The notes under the pieces were generated by a model. The model was given only the letters and a program-made list of their open reading frames with translations, was not told where the DNA came from and did not search any database. A DNA stretch of 36,383 bases from Tautonia sociabilis (GTDB taxonomy: Bacteria; Planctomycetota; Planctomycetia; Isosphaerales; Isosphaeraceae), in the NCBI RefSeq assembly GCF_003977685.1, contig NZ_RYZH01000058.1, positions 1-36,383 on the forward strand, read 5' to 3'. Numbering within the stretch: the first letter of the stretch is position 1; each line of letters begins with the position of its first letter. Of the stretch, positions 14,714-23,140 are shown in pieces. The position numbers and the translations under genes were made by a program.

Positions 14714-16692
14714 AGGCGCCGACCCGCGGCAGGCTCGATGGTCCCGGTGACCTCGCCGCACTGCTTCATGGAGTCGGCGTAGTAGGGATTGGCGACTTCC
14801 GGGGAAGCTTGCACCCAATCGGCACCCGACATCGGGCAGTGGACGATCAACAGCTTCTCGCCCACCGTCGCCGAGGGAGGCAGGGCCTCAGCAAGCGAGA
14901 TGATCCCGGCGCTCAGGGACCTGAAGAGCTCACGCTGCTCGGCCAGTTCTCTCCCTTGGAGCGCCCGGGCTGACTCCCGAACAGACGAAGCCTTTTCCCG
15001 ATAGACTGATGACGGCAGTGCCTCGCTGAGCCTGCCCGCTGCGGAGATCAGCGGGCCGGGGTCGATCGCCACGTCCTTTTGCGGCGCCCCGAGCGTGGCC
15101 GAGAGCCTCAGGTACTCGGAGAAGACGGCATCGATGTGTGGCTGCAGCTCCGGGTCTACCGGTGGGGCGGCCGAGTGCTTCTCGCCGGCTCCGCTCGGCT
15201 GGGACACCGTTGTCCGAGGCCCGTTAGGCGACGGGACGGTCGCGCGGCCGTTTCGCTCGCGGAGGTATTTTTGCACCGCCTCGCGCAAGCGGCTCTCCGA
15301 GTCGAGCAGGAACTGCCCGCTCGTGACGACGCGCTCCCCGGGGAGGAGCCCTTCCAGCACCTGCACCGTGCCCCTGCCGTCTGACAAGCCCTTCTTCACC
15401 TCGCGCGCCTCGAAGTGCCCGTCTTCGAGGGAGACGAAGGCGACCTGCCGCGTGCCGGTATCGATGACCGCCTCGCGCGGGACGAGGAGCGTCTTCTCGG
15501 CGAGCTTGGCCCGGAGAGTCACCGTCGCGTACATCCCGGGCTTGAGCACCAGGTGTCGGTTGGGCACGGCGAAGCGGACCGTGGCGGTCCTCGTCGTCAT
15601 GTCGAGGTGCGGATGGATGAAGATGACCTCGCCGGCGAAAGTCTCCCCGGGTCGCCCGGCGACGGTGGCCTCCGCCCTCTGGCCGAGCGAGACGAATTTC
15701 AGGTTCTGCTCGAAGACCTGGGCATCGACCCAGAGGACGCTGTGGTCGACGATCCGGAGGACCTGATCGCCGGCCTTGATGGCCGCGCCCTCCACCGTCG
15801 CCTTCTTCACGACGTGTCCCGTGATGGGGCTTCGGAAGGTGACGGTCTCGCTCGGCCGGTCGCCCCGCGAGAGCGCTTCAATCTGGCCCCGACCGACCCC
15901 CCAGAGCTCGAGCTTTCGCACCGCCGCCGCGTAGAGCGCCTCGCCGGTCTGCCGGGAGGTCTCGTCGGCACCCGGCGGCGGGAGCGCTCGCCGCCCGGCG
16001 ATGAGCTCCTGGGTCGCAACCTCGAGCTCGGGGCTGTAGAGGTCGAAGAGCGGGTCGCCCTCCCGGACCTGCATCCCTTCGGTATCTGCGTAGAGTCGGC
16101 GGATCCAGCCGGAGACGAGGAGGTTCACGTCGTGGATGTTCGGCTCGGCCTCGGCGAGGTATCCCGCCGCACGCACCGCGCGCTCGAGCCGGCCCTCGAT
16201 CACCGTCTCCGTCCGGACGCCCATGTTCTGGACGAGCGCGGGGTCGATGGTCAGCCCGAGCCCGGCGGGAGCCTCGTCCTCATAGACGGGGACGAGGTCC
16301 ATGCCCATGGGGCTCTTGCCCGGCTTGTCGGAGATGTAGGGGGGATTCAGCATTGGGTCCCACCAGTACTTCACCTTTCGCTCCTTCGCCGGTGCCCCTC
16401 TGCCCACCCGGGTCGAACCTTCTCCCGTGGGCGCCGCTTCCGAATCGACCTCGAGCGGCGTCAGCTTCATGTGGCAGATCGGACAGTTGCCGGGCTTGTC
16501 CCGGATGACCTGCGGGTGCATCCCGCAGGTCCACAGTTGATCGGCCTTCCCCGGGGTCGGGTTCTCCGCCTCGGGCGGCGTGGCGGTCAGCCGGTAGACG
16601 ATGAAGGCGCCACCTGCGAGTACGAGGGCGAGGGCCAGCAGGACCTGCACGGCCGTCCCGCCCCGAGGTTGCGTTCCGGTTGTTCGTCTCAT
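14710..16692 (-). CDS. cusB: CusB-type periplasmic adaptor with N-terminal metal-binding domains and C-terminal DUF3347-like domain
   Basis: 660 residues, with AGGAG just before the ATG. Membrane anchor about 14-34. A first heavy-metal-binding domain has C56, M58, H59, C70, C73 (WTCGMHP, NCPICHM). A second, altered copy (WWDPMLNPPYI, KSPMGMDLVPVY, about 108-137) lacks the cysteines, as in many CusB proteins. Barrel-sandwich and beta-barrel domains follow (LFDLYSPELEVATQELI, PITGHVV, GETFAGEVIFIHPHLD, PGMYATV). The end (about 515-650) matches the DUF3347 type found fused to CusB, with CPMSGADWVQ and NPYYADSM. It would link CusA to the TolC-type protein encoded just upstream and deliver metal to the pump. 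Confidence 0.92.
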   Translation of the reverse strand: MRRTTGTQPRGGTAVQVLLALALVLAGGAFIVYRLTATPPEAENPTPGKADQLWTCGMHPQVIRDKPGNCPICHMKLTPLEVDSEAAPTGEGSTRVGRGAPAKERKVKYWWDPMLNPPYISDKPGKSPMGMDLVPVYEDEAPAGLGLTIDPALVQNMGVRTETVIEGRLERAVRAAGYLAEAEPNIHDVNLLVSGWIRRLYADTEGMQVREGDPLFDLYSPELEVATQELIAGRRALPPPGADETSRQTGEALYAAAVRKLELWGVGRGQIEALSRGDRPSETVTFRSPITGHVVKKATVEGAAIKAGDQVLRIVDHSVLWVDAQVFEQNLKFVSLGQRAEATVAGRPGETFAGEVIFIHPHLDMTTRTATVRFAVPNRHLVLKPGMYATVTLRAKLAEKTLLVPREAVIDTGTRQVAFVSLEDGHFEAREVKKGLSDGRGTVQVLEGLLPGERVVTSGQFLLDSESRLREAVQKYLRERNGRATVPSPNGPRTTVSQPSGAGEKHSAAPPVDPELQPHIDAVFSEYLRLSATLGAPQKDVAIDPGPLISAAGRLSEALPSSVYREKASSVRESARALQGRELAEQRELFRSLSAGIISLAEALPPSATVGEKLLIVHCPMSGADWVQASPEVANPYYADSMKQCGEVTGTIEPAAGRRL

Positions 16693-16756
16693 GCTCCTGG
16701 CCCAACCATCATTTCCACCATCTCGTCACTTCCGCTCCCGCCGCCGGCACCGGCGC

Positions 16757-18139
16757 TCATTTGAGCGTCTCGAAGTCTATGCCCGCGAGCGCCTCGAGCT
16801 CGGCCAAGCGTTTCTCCCGCATGGCCAGGGACTCGGCGAGGACCAGCCGGGCATCGAGCAGAGAGCGCAGGCTTTCGATGAGGTCGAGGTAGCTGGCATC
16901 CCCGACCGAGTACGCCGCGCGGGTCGTACTTTCCACCTGTTCCGCGGCCGGGATGATCTGCTCGCGGAACAGCTCGGCCTGCCGCTCGCTGTTTCGCAGC
17001 ATGACGAGCGCCGCGACGTAGGCCGATGCGCGGACATGCCTCGTCTGGCGGAGCTCGGCCTCGGCAGACCTGAGCATCGCCCGAGCCTCCTCGATGCTCC
17101 CCCGGATTTCGAAGACGGTCGTGGGCAAGACGACGGCCGTGCTGACCGCTTGGGCGATGCTCCCGGTGAAGGCGAGCGAGGGATTGATGTCGGGGACCCA
17201 TTGGAGCCGGGCGAGCTCGAGCGCGTCCCTCCGGCCTTCCACCGCCTCGGCGAGGGCCGAGAGCTCCGGGTTCTGCCCCACCGCGGCCGCGAGGATAGGA
17301 CCGTCATCGGCGGGCAAGGCACGCGACTCGGGCCGCGCCGGCGGCGCGAGCGGGGCATCCGCGTCGCGCGCGAGCAGGCCGTTGAGGTTGTGCTTCGCCG
17401 CGCGGAGTTCCGCGTCGATCGTCCTCAGCCGGTCCTCCGCGGTCCGGAGCTCCACCTCGGCACGGAGCAGGTCCGCCTGGGGTCCGCCGGCGCGGACCCG
17501 GGCAGCGGCGGTCTGGAACAGGAGCTTCGAGAGCGCCAGATGCCGGAGCTGGATCCGGGAGGTCTCGGCGAGGAGCGCGTAGTCGGCCCAGGCGGAGAGC
17601 ACCCGCTCCTGGAGCTCGAATTTCATCGCCCGGAACCGCTCCGCCGCCGCCCTCGCCTTCGCCAGGGCGATCTCCCCCGCCTTCAGCACCTTCCCCGGGT
17701 AGGCGAGGTTTTCCATCGGGTCGAAGCCGGCCGACAACGTCATCCGGTCGAACGACTTCATGTTCTCCGCCGAGAAGGCATAGCTGTAGCCGAGGTGGAG
17801 GTTCGTGTTCGGATAGCCGGAGGCGATCTCCACGCGGCTGAGCGCCGCGCTCCAGTCGAAGTAGGCGGCCTCGAGCTCCCCGTTCGCCAGGAAGGCACGG
17901 CGAAGCACCTCCCTCCACGTGGGCTCCGCCGGGAGCTCCGGGATCGCTCGGCCCTCCAGAGGCGGCTCGAAGGCGGGGCTGGCCGCTTCCAACCGGCCTC
18001 TCTCCGCGTCGAGCCCGCCGGGGGCGAGCGCGCACCCCGCCGAGAGGGCTGCGGCCGCGACGAGGGCCCGGGAGAACGCCTTGCGCCCGCCCTTGCTACC
18101 TATCGGGACGAATTTCGCAACCGTGTTCAATTTTATCAA
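16757..18139 (-). CDS. TolC/CusC-type outer-membrane efflux lipoprotein
   Basis: About 460 residues. Signal with lipobox LSAG-C, then two copies of the long coiled outer-membrane efflux repeat (AYFDWSAALSRVEIASGYPN; later SADDG-type second half with GSIEEARAML). It forms the outer channel for the CusB/CusA encoded 64 nt downstream. The start is doubtful: the first candidate is TTG 18139, inside an AT-rich dyad and upstream of the likely transcription start; TTG 18130 would be leaderless, and no ATG or GTG lies before the signal core. I keep the longest reading and treat the first ten residues as unproven. Confidence 0.85.
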   Translation of the reverse strand: MIKLNTVAKFVPIGSKGGRKAFSRALVAAAALSAGCALAPGGLDAERGRLEAASPAFEPPLEGRAIPELPAEPTWREVLRRAFLANGELEAAYFDWSAALSRVEIASGYPNTNLHLGYSYAFSAENMKSFDRMTLSAGFDPMENLAYPGKVLKAGEIALAKARAAAERFRAMKFELQERVLSAWADYALLAETSRIQLRHLALSKLLFQTAAARVRAGGPQADLLRAEVELRTAEDRLRTIDAELRAAKHNLNGLLARDADAPLAPPARPESRALPADDGPILAAAVGQNPELSALAEAVEGRRDALELARLQWVPDINPSLAFTGSIAQAVSTAVVLPTTVFEIRGSIEEARAMLRSAEAELRQTRHVRASAYVAALVMLRNSERQAELFREQIIPAAEQVESTTRAAYSVGDASYLDLIESLRSLLDARLVLAESLAMREKRLAELEALAGIDFETLK

Positions 18140-18170
18140 ATTATATTATGATGATATAATTAAAATAATA
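18131..18170 (-). promoter_or_regulatory. AT-rich palindromic operator/promoter before the CusC-CusB-CusA genes
   Basis: A 40-bp island of almost pure A/T in GC-rich surroundings. It holds the inverted repeat AATTATAT (18139-18146), 7 bp, ATATAATT (18154-18161). On the - strand TATAAT (complement of 18140-18145) is a perfect -10 box; a weak TTATTT lies 17 bp upstream. Transcription would start near 18133. A dyad covering the promoter fits an ArsR- or BlaI/CopY-like repressor, but none is encoded in the window. Confidence 0.6.
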
Positions 18171-18257
18171 GTTTCGTCCGAGCGGCCGATTTTTTGCGGC
18201 AGAGCCGGATCGTCGCGGAACGGACTCGCCGACCGGAACTGCTCGGCGGCAACGGCC

Positions 18258-18638
18258 TCACCTGGGGTTCGTGTCGGGCGGGCTCACGTAGAGCGCCGGG
18301 TTCTTCGCGAATCGCGCCCGACTCGATTCCGACTCGAAGTAGTAGGCCCGCCGGCCGAGCCCGAACACGAGGGCGTCCGCCTTGTCGACGTCGGCCCCGG
18401 TGACCGGGTCTTGCGCCCTCGTCAGTCGCTCGGGCTCCTTGGCGATCATCTCGCTGCACATCGCGCAGCAGCCGTAGTACGTCTTGCCGCCCCGCTCGAC
18501 CGGGATGCCCGGCTTGTCCATCACCGCGTCCTGGACCATGCAGACGCGGCTCTTGTCCGCGACCGGGCCGTCGTCCGCCGCCGCCGTGGTGCCGAGCGCC
18601 AGGACCAGGGATGCCATCAAAAGAACATGACTCATCAT
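18258..18638 (-). CDS. Secreted YHS/TRASH-domain metal-binding protein
   Basis: 126 residues with a signal peptide (about 1-21, cleaved near TAAADD). A Cys cluster YYGCCAMCSEMI (about residues 54-65) of TRASH type is followed by a YHS module (DPVTGADVDKAD, RAYYFESESSRARFAKNP). Such domains bind Cu/Hg-type ions or accompany metal exporters. The start may be either of two adjacent ATGs (18638 or 18635). It lies between the Met-rich protein and the TolC-type protein on the same strand. A broken relative lies at 10853-11036. Confidence 0.85.
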   Translation of the reverse strand: MMSHVLLMASLVLALGTTAAADDGPVADKSRVCMVQDAVMDKPGIPVERGGKTYYGCCAMCSEMIAKEPERLTRAQDPVTGADVDKADALVFGLGRRAYYFESESSRARFAKNPALYVSPPDTNPR

Positions 18639-18641
18639 TTT

Positions 18642-18660
18642 TCAACCTATGTAGTGTTGA
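18642..18660 (-). promoter_or_regulatory. Dyad TCAAC-N9-GTTGA in the leader of the YHS gene
   Basis: TCAAC (18642-18646) and GTTGA (18656-18660) flank CTATGTAGT. On the - strand the leader reads CAACACTACATAGG a few bases before the ATG. The Met-rich gene has a near copy, CAACAACAACATAGG (19728-19742), at the same distance from its ATG. The shared block may be a repressor site or just a common ribosome-binding context. Confidence 0.3.
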
Positions 18661-18744
18661 TTGCTGCGTTGTTAAAACCGTCTGCACCGCCGCGCGGATC
18701 TGCGCGACGGTGCGCTCGGGCGGTGCACTCACGGCGTTTGTCGC

Positions 18745-19719
18745 TCACATGTGACCCATGCCGCCGCCGCCGGCTCCCATCGAGCCGCCGCCTGCAGGCG
18801 GCATCTCCATCGCGTCGTCGTCCATCATCATCCCGCCGCCCATCGAGCCCCCGGGCTGCGGTATCGCCTGGCCCATGCCCGCTGCGGGATTGGGCGACGG
18901 CGGCAGCTGGCCGAGCAGGGCCTGGCGTTGCTCATCGGTCAGCACCTTCGCCGCCTCGCCGACGGCGCGGATGAACGCGAGGCGCTGATCGCCGCGGAGC
19001 TTCTCGAGCTCGCGCACCTTGGCCTCGACCGAGGCGGACGAGGGCTGATCGGCGGCGGTCAACTGCCAAAGCTGCTCCTCGGCGGCGGCGACCTTCCGCG
19101 CCGATTCGCCGAGGGCGCGCAGCGCGTTTTCGCGGGCCTTGCCCAGCGTTGCCGCCTGCTGCGGCGAGAGCGTGATGTGCTCGGGGTGGTCGAGGAAGAA
19201 GCCGGTTGCGCCGATGTGGTAGAGGTGCGAGGCGCCGGGGAAGCCGGGCAGCGCCGACATCGCCATCCCGCCGCCCATCGACCCGCCGGGCATCTTGCCC
19301 ATCATCGGGCAGCATCCCATGCTCATCCCGCCGGAGCCCATGCTCATCATGCCGCCCATCATGTCGTCCATCATGGCCATGCCACTGCCCATCGACCCGC
19401 CGGGCTGGCCGCCGCCCATCGAGCCCATCCCCATACCCATCCCCATGCCGCCTTTGCCCGTCGGCATGCCGCCCATCCCGCCGGCGCCGGCCGCCTGCGC
19501 GCCGGGCTGATGCTTGCCCATCGCCGCCTGGAGCGTTGCCACCTGGGCCTTGAGCTGCTCGAGCTGCTTCGCGAAGTCCGGATCACTTGCTTTGGATGCC
19601 CCCTTCGCGGGGCTGTCGTGCGTGTGCGCCGAATCGCTCGGGGCGCGCGGCTGTGCCAGCGCGGGCCCTCCCCAGAGCACGGTTAGGAGCGTGCATGCGA
19701 GAATCATTCGTCTGGTCAT
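18745..19719 (-). CDS. Met/Gly-rich periplasmic metal-binding protein of the Spy/CpxP/ZraP-like class
   Basis: 324 residues, signal peptide 1-22 (ending ALAQ). A short coiled coil (FAKQLEQLKAQVATLQAAM, about 49-67) leads into a low-complexity block (about 78-155) of repeated GGM, GMGMGM, DDMMGGMM and GCCPMMGKM. A helical part follows (about 165-270, LSPQQAATLGKARENALRAL, LTDEQRQALLGQL) that resembles the heavy-metal-sensor/Spy family. It ends with a second Met/Gly tail with MMMDDDAMEM and GMGHM. Met-rich runs bind Cu(I)/Ag(I). It probably buffers periplasmic copper between the oxidase and the efflux pump. The repeats are exact enough to make the length variable. Confidence 0.8.
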   Translation of the reverse strand: MTRRMILACTLLTVLWGGPALAQPRAPSDSAHTHDSPAKGASKASDPDFAKQLEQLKAQVATLQAAMGKHQPGAQAAGAGGMGGMPTGKGGMGMGMGMGSMGGGQPGGSMGSGMAMMDDMMGGMMSMGSGGMSMGCCPMMGKMPGGSMGGGMAMSALPGFPGASHLYHIGATGFFLDHPEHITLSPQQAATLGKARENALRALGESARKVAAAEEQLWQLTAADQPSSASVEAKVRELEKLRGDQRLAFIRAVGEAAKVLTDEQRQALLGQLPPSPNPAAGMGQAIPQPGGSMGGGMMMDDDAMEMPPAGGGSMGAGGGGMGHM

Positions 19720-19756
19720 GGTCGTGTCTCCTATGTTGTTGTTGCAGTTTCACACC

Positions 19757-21274
19757 TCAGCCACCGTGGTGGTGATGACCGCGGTGGCTGCTCTTGTCCA
19801 GCTTCCTTGAGATTCTTGGGGCCTTGTTCAAGCCGGTCGGCGGCTTCGGGGCACCGCTCCCATCCGGGCTGATGCCGTGCTTGCGGAGCACCTCGCGCGG
19901 GGCGAGCGACGCGAGCGTGCCCGGGGGATTCTCGTACCAGCCCGGGTCGTCGTAACTGGGAAGCTCCTTGCGCACCTTGAGGATGGTGAACATGCCGCCC
20001 ATGGTGATGTAGTCGTGGGGCCCGGGGGCGCCGACCATGGGGATGCTGTTCTCGGGCACCCGCATCCCCATCTCGGCCATGTCACCCATCCCCTCCTGGC
20101 CCATGGTCATGTAGTCCGGGAGGAGCTGCTGCACCGCGTCGTCGAGGCCCCCGGCGTCGACGCCGATCATGTTCGGGAACTCGTGGCCCATCTGGTTCAT
20201 GACGTGGTGCGTCATGTGGCAGTGCATCGCCCAGTCGCCGGGGTTGTCCGCGACGAACTCGATCGTTCGGGTGGCGCCGACGGGCACGAGGACGGTCGTC
20301 TCCGGCCACTGGCCGGCGTCCGGGATGCGGCCGCCGTCGGTCTCGGTGACCTTGAAGTAGTAGCCGTGGAGGTGGATCGGGTGGTGATCCATCGCCGAGA
20401 GGTTGCCGATCCGGATCCGCACGCGGTCGCCGAGCCTGGCGACGAGCGGGTCGGTCCCGGGGAAGGCCCGGGCGTTGATCGTCAGCACGTTGAAGTCCGT
20501 CATCTCGTTCGGGTTGGGGCGGTCCGTGCCGACCTCGATCGCCCACTCGTGGAGCAGCAGGGCGAAGTCGCGGTCGGGGCGAGGCCCTTGCGGATTCCGC
20601 GGATGGATCACGACGAGGCCCACCATGCCCATCCCCATCTGGGTCATCTCGTCGTGGTGAGAGTGGTACATGTAGGTGCCGTGCTGGATGAGCGGGAACT
20701 CGTAGAGGTAGGTCTCCCCGCTGCGGATGACGCGCTGGCTCAGGCCCCCGACGCCGTCCATGCCGCTCGGCAGCAGGATGCCGTGCCAGTGGACGGTCGT
20801 GGGCGCGGCAAGCTTGTTGGTGACGAAGATGCGCACGCGATCCCCTTCGACGGCCTCGATGACGGGACCGTGCACGGAGCCGTTGTACCCCCAGCAGCGC
20901 GCGCTGAGCCCGGGGGCGAACTCGTGCTCGACCTCCTCGGCGACGAGGTGGAAGACCTTCGCCCCGTCGACGATGGTGTACGGGAGCGTCCAGCCGTTGG
21001 GCGTGACCACGGGAGTGTAATCCCGCCCCGGCTCCCCGGGGGGAAAGGACGCCGTTGCGGCGCGGGGGTCGTGGCCGCGGAGCGGGTTGTCGTCCTCGAA
21101 GTCGAAGTCCTCGTCCTTGGGGCGTTCGGGGGTCTGGGCCAGGCCCGCGCGTGACCTGAGCATCATGACGCCGCCGGCCAGGCCCAGGGCGCCCCTGCCG
21201 AGCGCCTGCCTGCGGGTCAACCGCTCTGCCGCGAGCCGTACCGTGGGCAATGGATGCTTGTTCTCTGTGTCCAT
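19757..21274 (-). CDS. Multicopper oxidase, Tat-exported (copper-resistance type)
   Basis: 505 residues, ribosome site AGGAAG. A twin-arginine signal (R21-R22 in LTRRQALGRGALGL) exports the folded enzyme. All four copper motifs are present: HWHG 162-165, HSHH 204-207, HPIHLHG 298-304 and HCHMTHH 351-357 with the axial Met362. It should oxidise Cu(I) to Cu(II) with O2 in the periplasm. Met-rich patches (TQMGMGM, about 211-217; YMTMGQEGMGDMAEMGM, near residue 400) may capture Cu(I), and the tail ends in a His run (RGHHHHGG). It is followed on the same strand by the Met-rich protein and preceded by a TolC-type gene 13 nt away. Confidence 0.93.
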   Translation of the reverse strand: MDTENKHPLPTVRLAAERLTRRQALGRGALGLAGGVMMLRSRAGLAQTPERPKDEDFDFEDDNPLRGHDPRAATASFPPGEPGRDYTPVVTPNGWTLPYTIVDGAKVFHLVAEEVEHEFAPGLSARCWGYNGSVHGPVIEAVEGDRVRIFVTNKLAAPTTVHWHGILLPSGMDGVGGLSQRVIRSGETYLYEFPLIQHGTYMYHSHHDEMTQMGMGMVGLVVIHPRNPQGPRPDRDFALLLHEWAIEVGTDRPNPNEMTDFNVLTINARAFPGTDPLVARLGDRVRIRIGNLSAMDHHPIHLHGYYFKVTETDGGRIPDAGQWPETTVLVPVGATRTIEFVADNPGDWAMHCHMTHHVMNQMGHEFPNMIGVDAGGLDDAVQQLLPDYMTMGQEGMGDMAEMGMRVPENSIPMVGAPGPHDYITMGGMFTILKVRKELPSYDDPGWYENPPGTLASLAPREVLRKHGISPDGSGAPKPPTGLNKAPRISRKLDKSSHRGHHHHGG

Positions 21275-21287
21275 CTTCCTTTCCGCG

Positions 21288-22718
21288 TCAGTGGCCTCCT
21301 CCGCCGGGAGCCGGCCCCGACGGAGAACGCCCGGAGTTCATATTCGCCGTGGCCTCGAGGGAGGTCATCCGGCCGCTGAGGAGCTGATCGAGCTCGGTTT
21401 GCGCAAGCCAGTACTTCAGGAGCGCCCGGATATAGGCCTCCCCGGCGTCGATCTGCTCCGTCTTGGCCTGGAGCAGCTGGAAGGCGCCCACCTGCATCGC
21501 GTTGTACTGGAGCTGGGTCTGCTCGACGATCCGCTGGCGGAGCGGGAGCAGGACCTTGGCGTAGTACTCGGCCCGCTCTCGCGCGGCGGTGACCGCCGCA
21601 TGGGCGGCCCGGACCTGCGAGCGAAGCGCCACGGCTTGGGCCCGGTACCGCTCGCCGGCGCTGCGGAGCTCCGCCCTGGCGGCGGAGACCGCCGGCTGGC
21701 CCTGATTGAAGAAGGGCAGCGGCAGCGCGACTGCAGGCCCGAGGCCCAGGTCCCCCTCCTGCTCCCGCTCAGCAGTTACCCCGAGCCCGGCATCGGCAAA
21801 GACGGCGAAGGGTCGTGCAAGCCCGAGCGCGCGCGCGGCCCGCTCGATCTCGGCCCGCGCGATGCCGAGGTCGAGGCTCCTCTCGACCGCCAGCCGTTCG
21901 AGCCCCTCGGGGCCGACCTCGTCCGGCCGGGGCTCGGGCAGCCGCGCCGAGGTCGTCCACGCGGTCTGCTCCCCCCAGAGCCCGACGAGGACGTTGAGCC
22001 GCTCCCGCGCGCGGAACGACTCGAGTTCGGCCGTCCTCAGGTCGAGCCTGGCCTGCTCGAAGAGCGCCCGCTCGTTGGCCAGCTCGAGCTCCGTGATGTT
22101 GCCCGCGGCGCGGAGCCGGCCTGCCAGCGCGTACGATGCCTCCGTGGCCGCGCGCACCTTCTTGCGCATCTCGAGCGCCTGCGCGGAGGCCTGTGCTGTG
22201 TAGAAGGCGGCGCGCGCGCGGCCCGCCAGGTCGATCACCTCGCCGGCGACCCGCTGCTTTGCGGCTTCGAAGTTCGCGCCGGCGATTCCCTTCCGGAGCG
22301 GGATGTAGAGGATGTCGATGAAGTCCTGGACGAGGGCCATCTCGAAACCGGTCCCGCCGCCCTCCGTGGCGAAACGGAGCTCGGCGTCGAAGACCGGGTT
22401 CCGGAAGAGGCCGGCCGCGACGAGGTCCGCCTGGGCGATGTTCAACTCCTCGTACGTGGCCTGCAGGTTCGGGTTGTTCAGGAGCGCGATCTGGACGGCC
22501 GACTCGGCGGTCAGCGGTTTGCCCAGGAGCGCGGCCACCTCCTGCTCGACCGCCTCGTCGGCGGCCGTGCCCTGATTCCAGTGGATGCGCCGCCCGGTCC
22601 GCTCCGCGACGGTGTGCCCTACCTCGTCAAATCCCATCCCGGCTTGCACCGTGGCGCATCCGCTCGTGCTTACGATGGCTACTAAGGCTCCGGCCAACCG
22701 CAGCGATTTGGCGCTCAT
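21288..22718 (-). CDS. TolC-type outer-membrane efflux lipoprotein
   Basis: 476 residues from ATG 22718, which overlaps the preceding stop (ATGA) and has GGAGGAA before it. A longer in-frame reading upstream is a shadow. Lipobox STSG-C, then the two efflux repeats (LLNNPNLQATYEELNIAQADLV, and the later ALPLPFFNQGQPAVSAARAEL). There is no RND pump directly beside it: its neighbours are the CPMHP lipoprotein and the multicopper oxidase. It resembles the outer-membrane proteins found next to copper oxidases, where a CopB-like export role is possible, or it serves the RND genes downstream. Confidence 0.88.
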   Translation of the reverse strand: MSAKSLRLAGALVAIVSTSGCATVQAGMGFDEVGHTVAERTGRRIHWNQGTAADEAVEQEVAALLGKPLTAESAVQIALLNNPNLQATYEELNIAQADLVAAGLFRNPVFDAELRFATEGGGTGFEMALVQDFIDILYIPLRKGIAGANFEAAKQRVAGEVIDLAGRARAAFYTAQASAQALEMRKKVRAATEASYALAGRLRAAGNITELELANERALFEQARLDLRTAELESFRARERLNVLVGLWGEQTAWTTSARLPEPRPDEVGPEGLERLAVERSLDLGIARAEIERAARALGLARPFAVFADAGLGVTAEREQEGDLGLGPAVALPLPFFNQGQPAVSAARAELRSAGERYRAQAVALRSQVRAAHAAVTAARERAEYYAKVLLPLRQRIVEQTQLQYNAMQVGAFQLLQAKTEQIDAGEAYIRALLKYWLAQTELDQLLSGRMTSLEATANMNSGRSPSGPAPGGGGH

Positions 22719-23140
22719 CGGCTCATTCCTCCATGCCCTTCGTGGCCGGGCGCCGCGCCGCCGGTCGTCACGCGCTTGTTGATCTTCATGTTGCACTTGG
22801 GGCATCGCCGCTCCGGATCGCGAGAGGTGATCTCCGGGTGCATCGGGCAGGCATAGAGCGCCTCTGCGGCCTGCGCTCGGCCCGCCTCCGGGCTGTCTTC
22901 CGCTTCGCGATGAGCGCCGTGATCGGTTGGCTCCTGCGAGCGGATGTCGTGCGGCATCATGCCGGCGGGATCGCCGGAAGGCGCTTCTTCGATGGCGAGG
23001 GTGGTCGATGTCCCCGCATGCATTCCCCCTCGGGCGGCAGGGTGGGCGGGGTGGTCTGCGGGCAGCTCGTGCGTGAAGGCCTGCGGGCTGCATCCCCAGG
23101 CGAGCAGTGCGACCGCAAGCAGTCCTGCTTTAGTGGCCAT
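22715..23140 (-). CDS. Small lipoprotein with CPMHP heavy-metal-binding domain
   Basis: 141 residues. Lipobox LAWG-C17. A His/Met-rich middle (HPAHPAARGGMHAG, GMMPHDI, DHGAH) is followed by a complete heavy-metal-binding domain YACPMHPEI, then RCPKCNMKINKR, and a His/Gly tail (GHEGHGG). It should be a membrane-tethered Cu/Ag-binding protein that may feed the efflux channel. Both ends overlap their neighbours: 11 nt with the cytochrome gene, 4 nt with the TolC-type gene. Confidence 0.85.
   Translation of the reverse strand: MATKAGLLAVALLAWGCSPQAFTHELPADHPAHPAARGGMHAGTSTTLAIEEAPSGDPAGMMPHDIRSQEPTDHGAHREAEDSPEAGRAQAAEALYACPMHPEITSRDPERRCPKCNMKINKRVTTGGAAPGHEGHGGMSR

Noticed and set aside
11141..14782. 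A 1213-codon open frame on the + strand opposite cusA
   Set aside because: It is the shadow of cusA on the other strand: composition is Asp/Arg/Gly/His-rich without domains, as expected of the antisense of a GC-rich gene, and the - strand has unmistakable RND motifs. The same applies to the long frame opposite the second pump (29159-33607, -).
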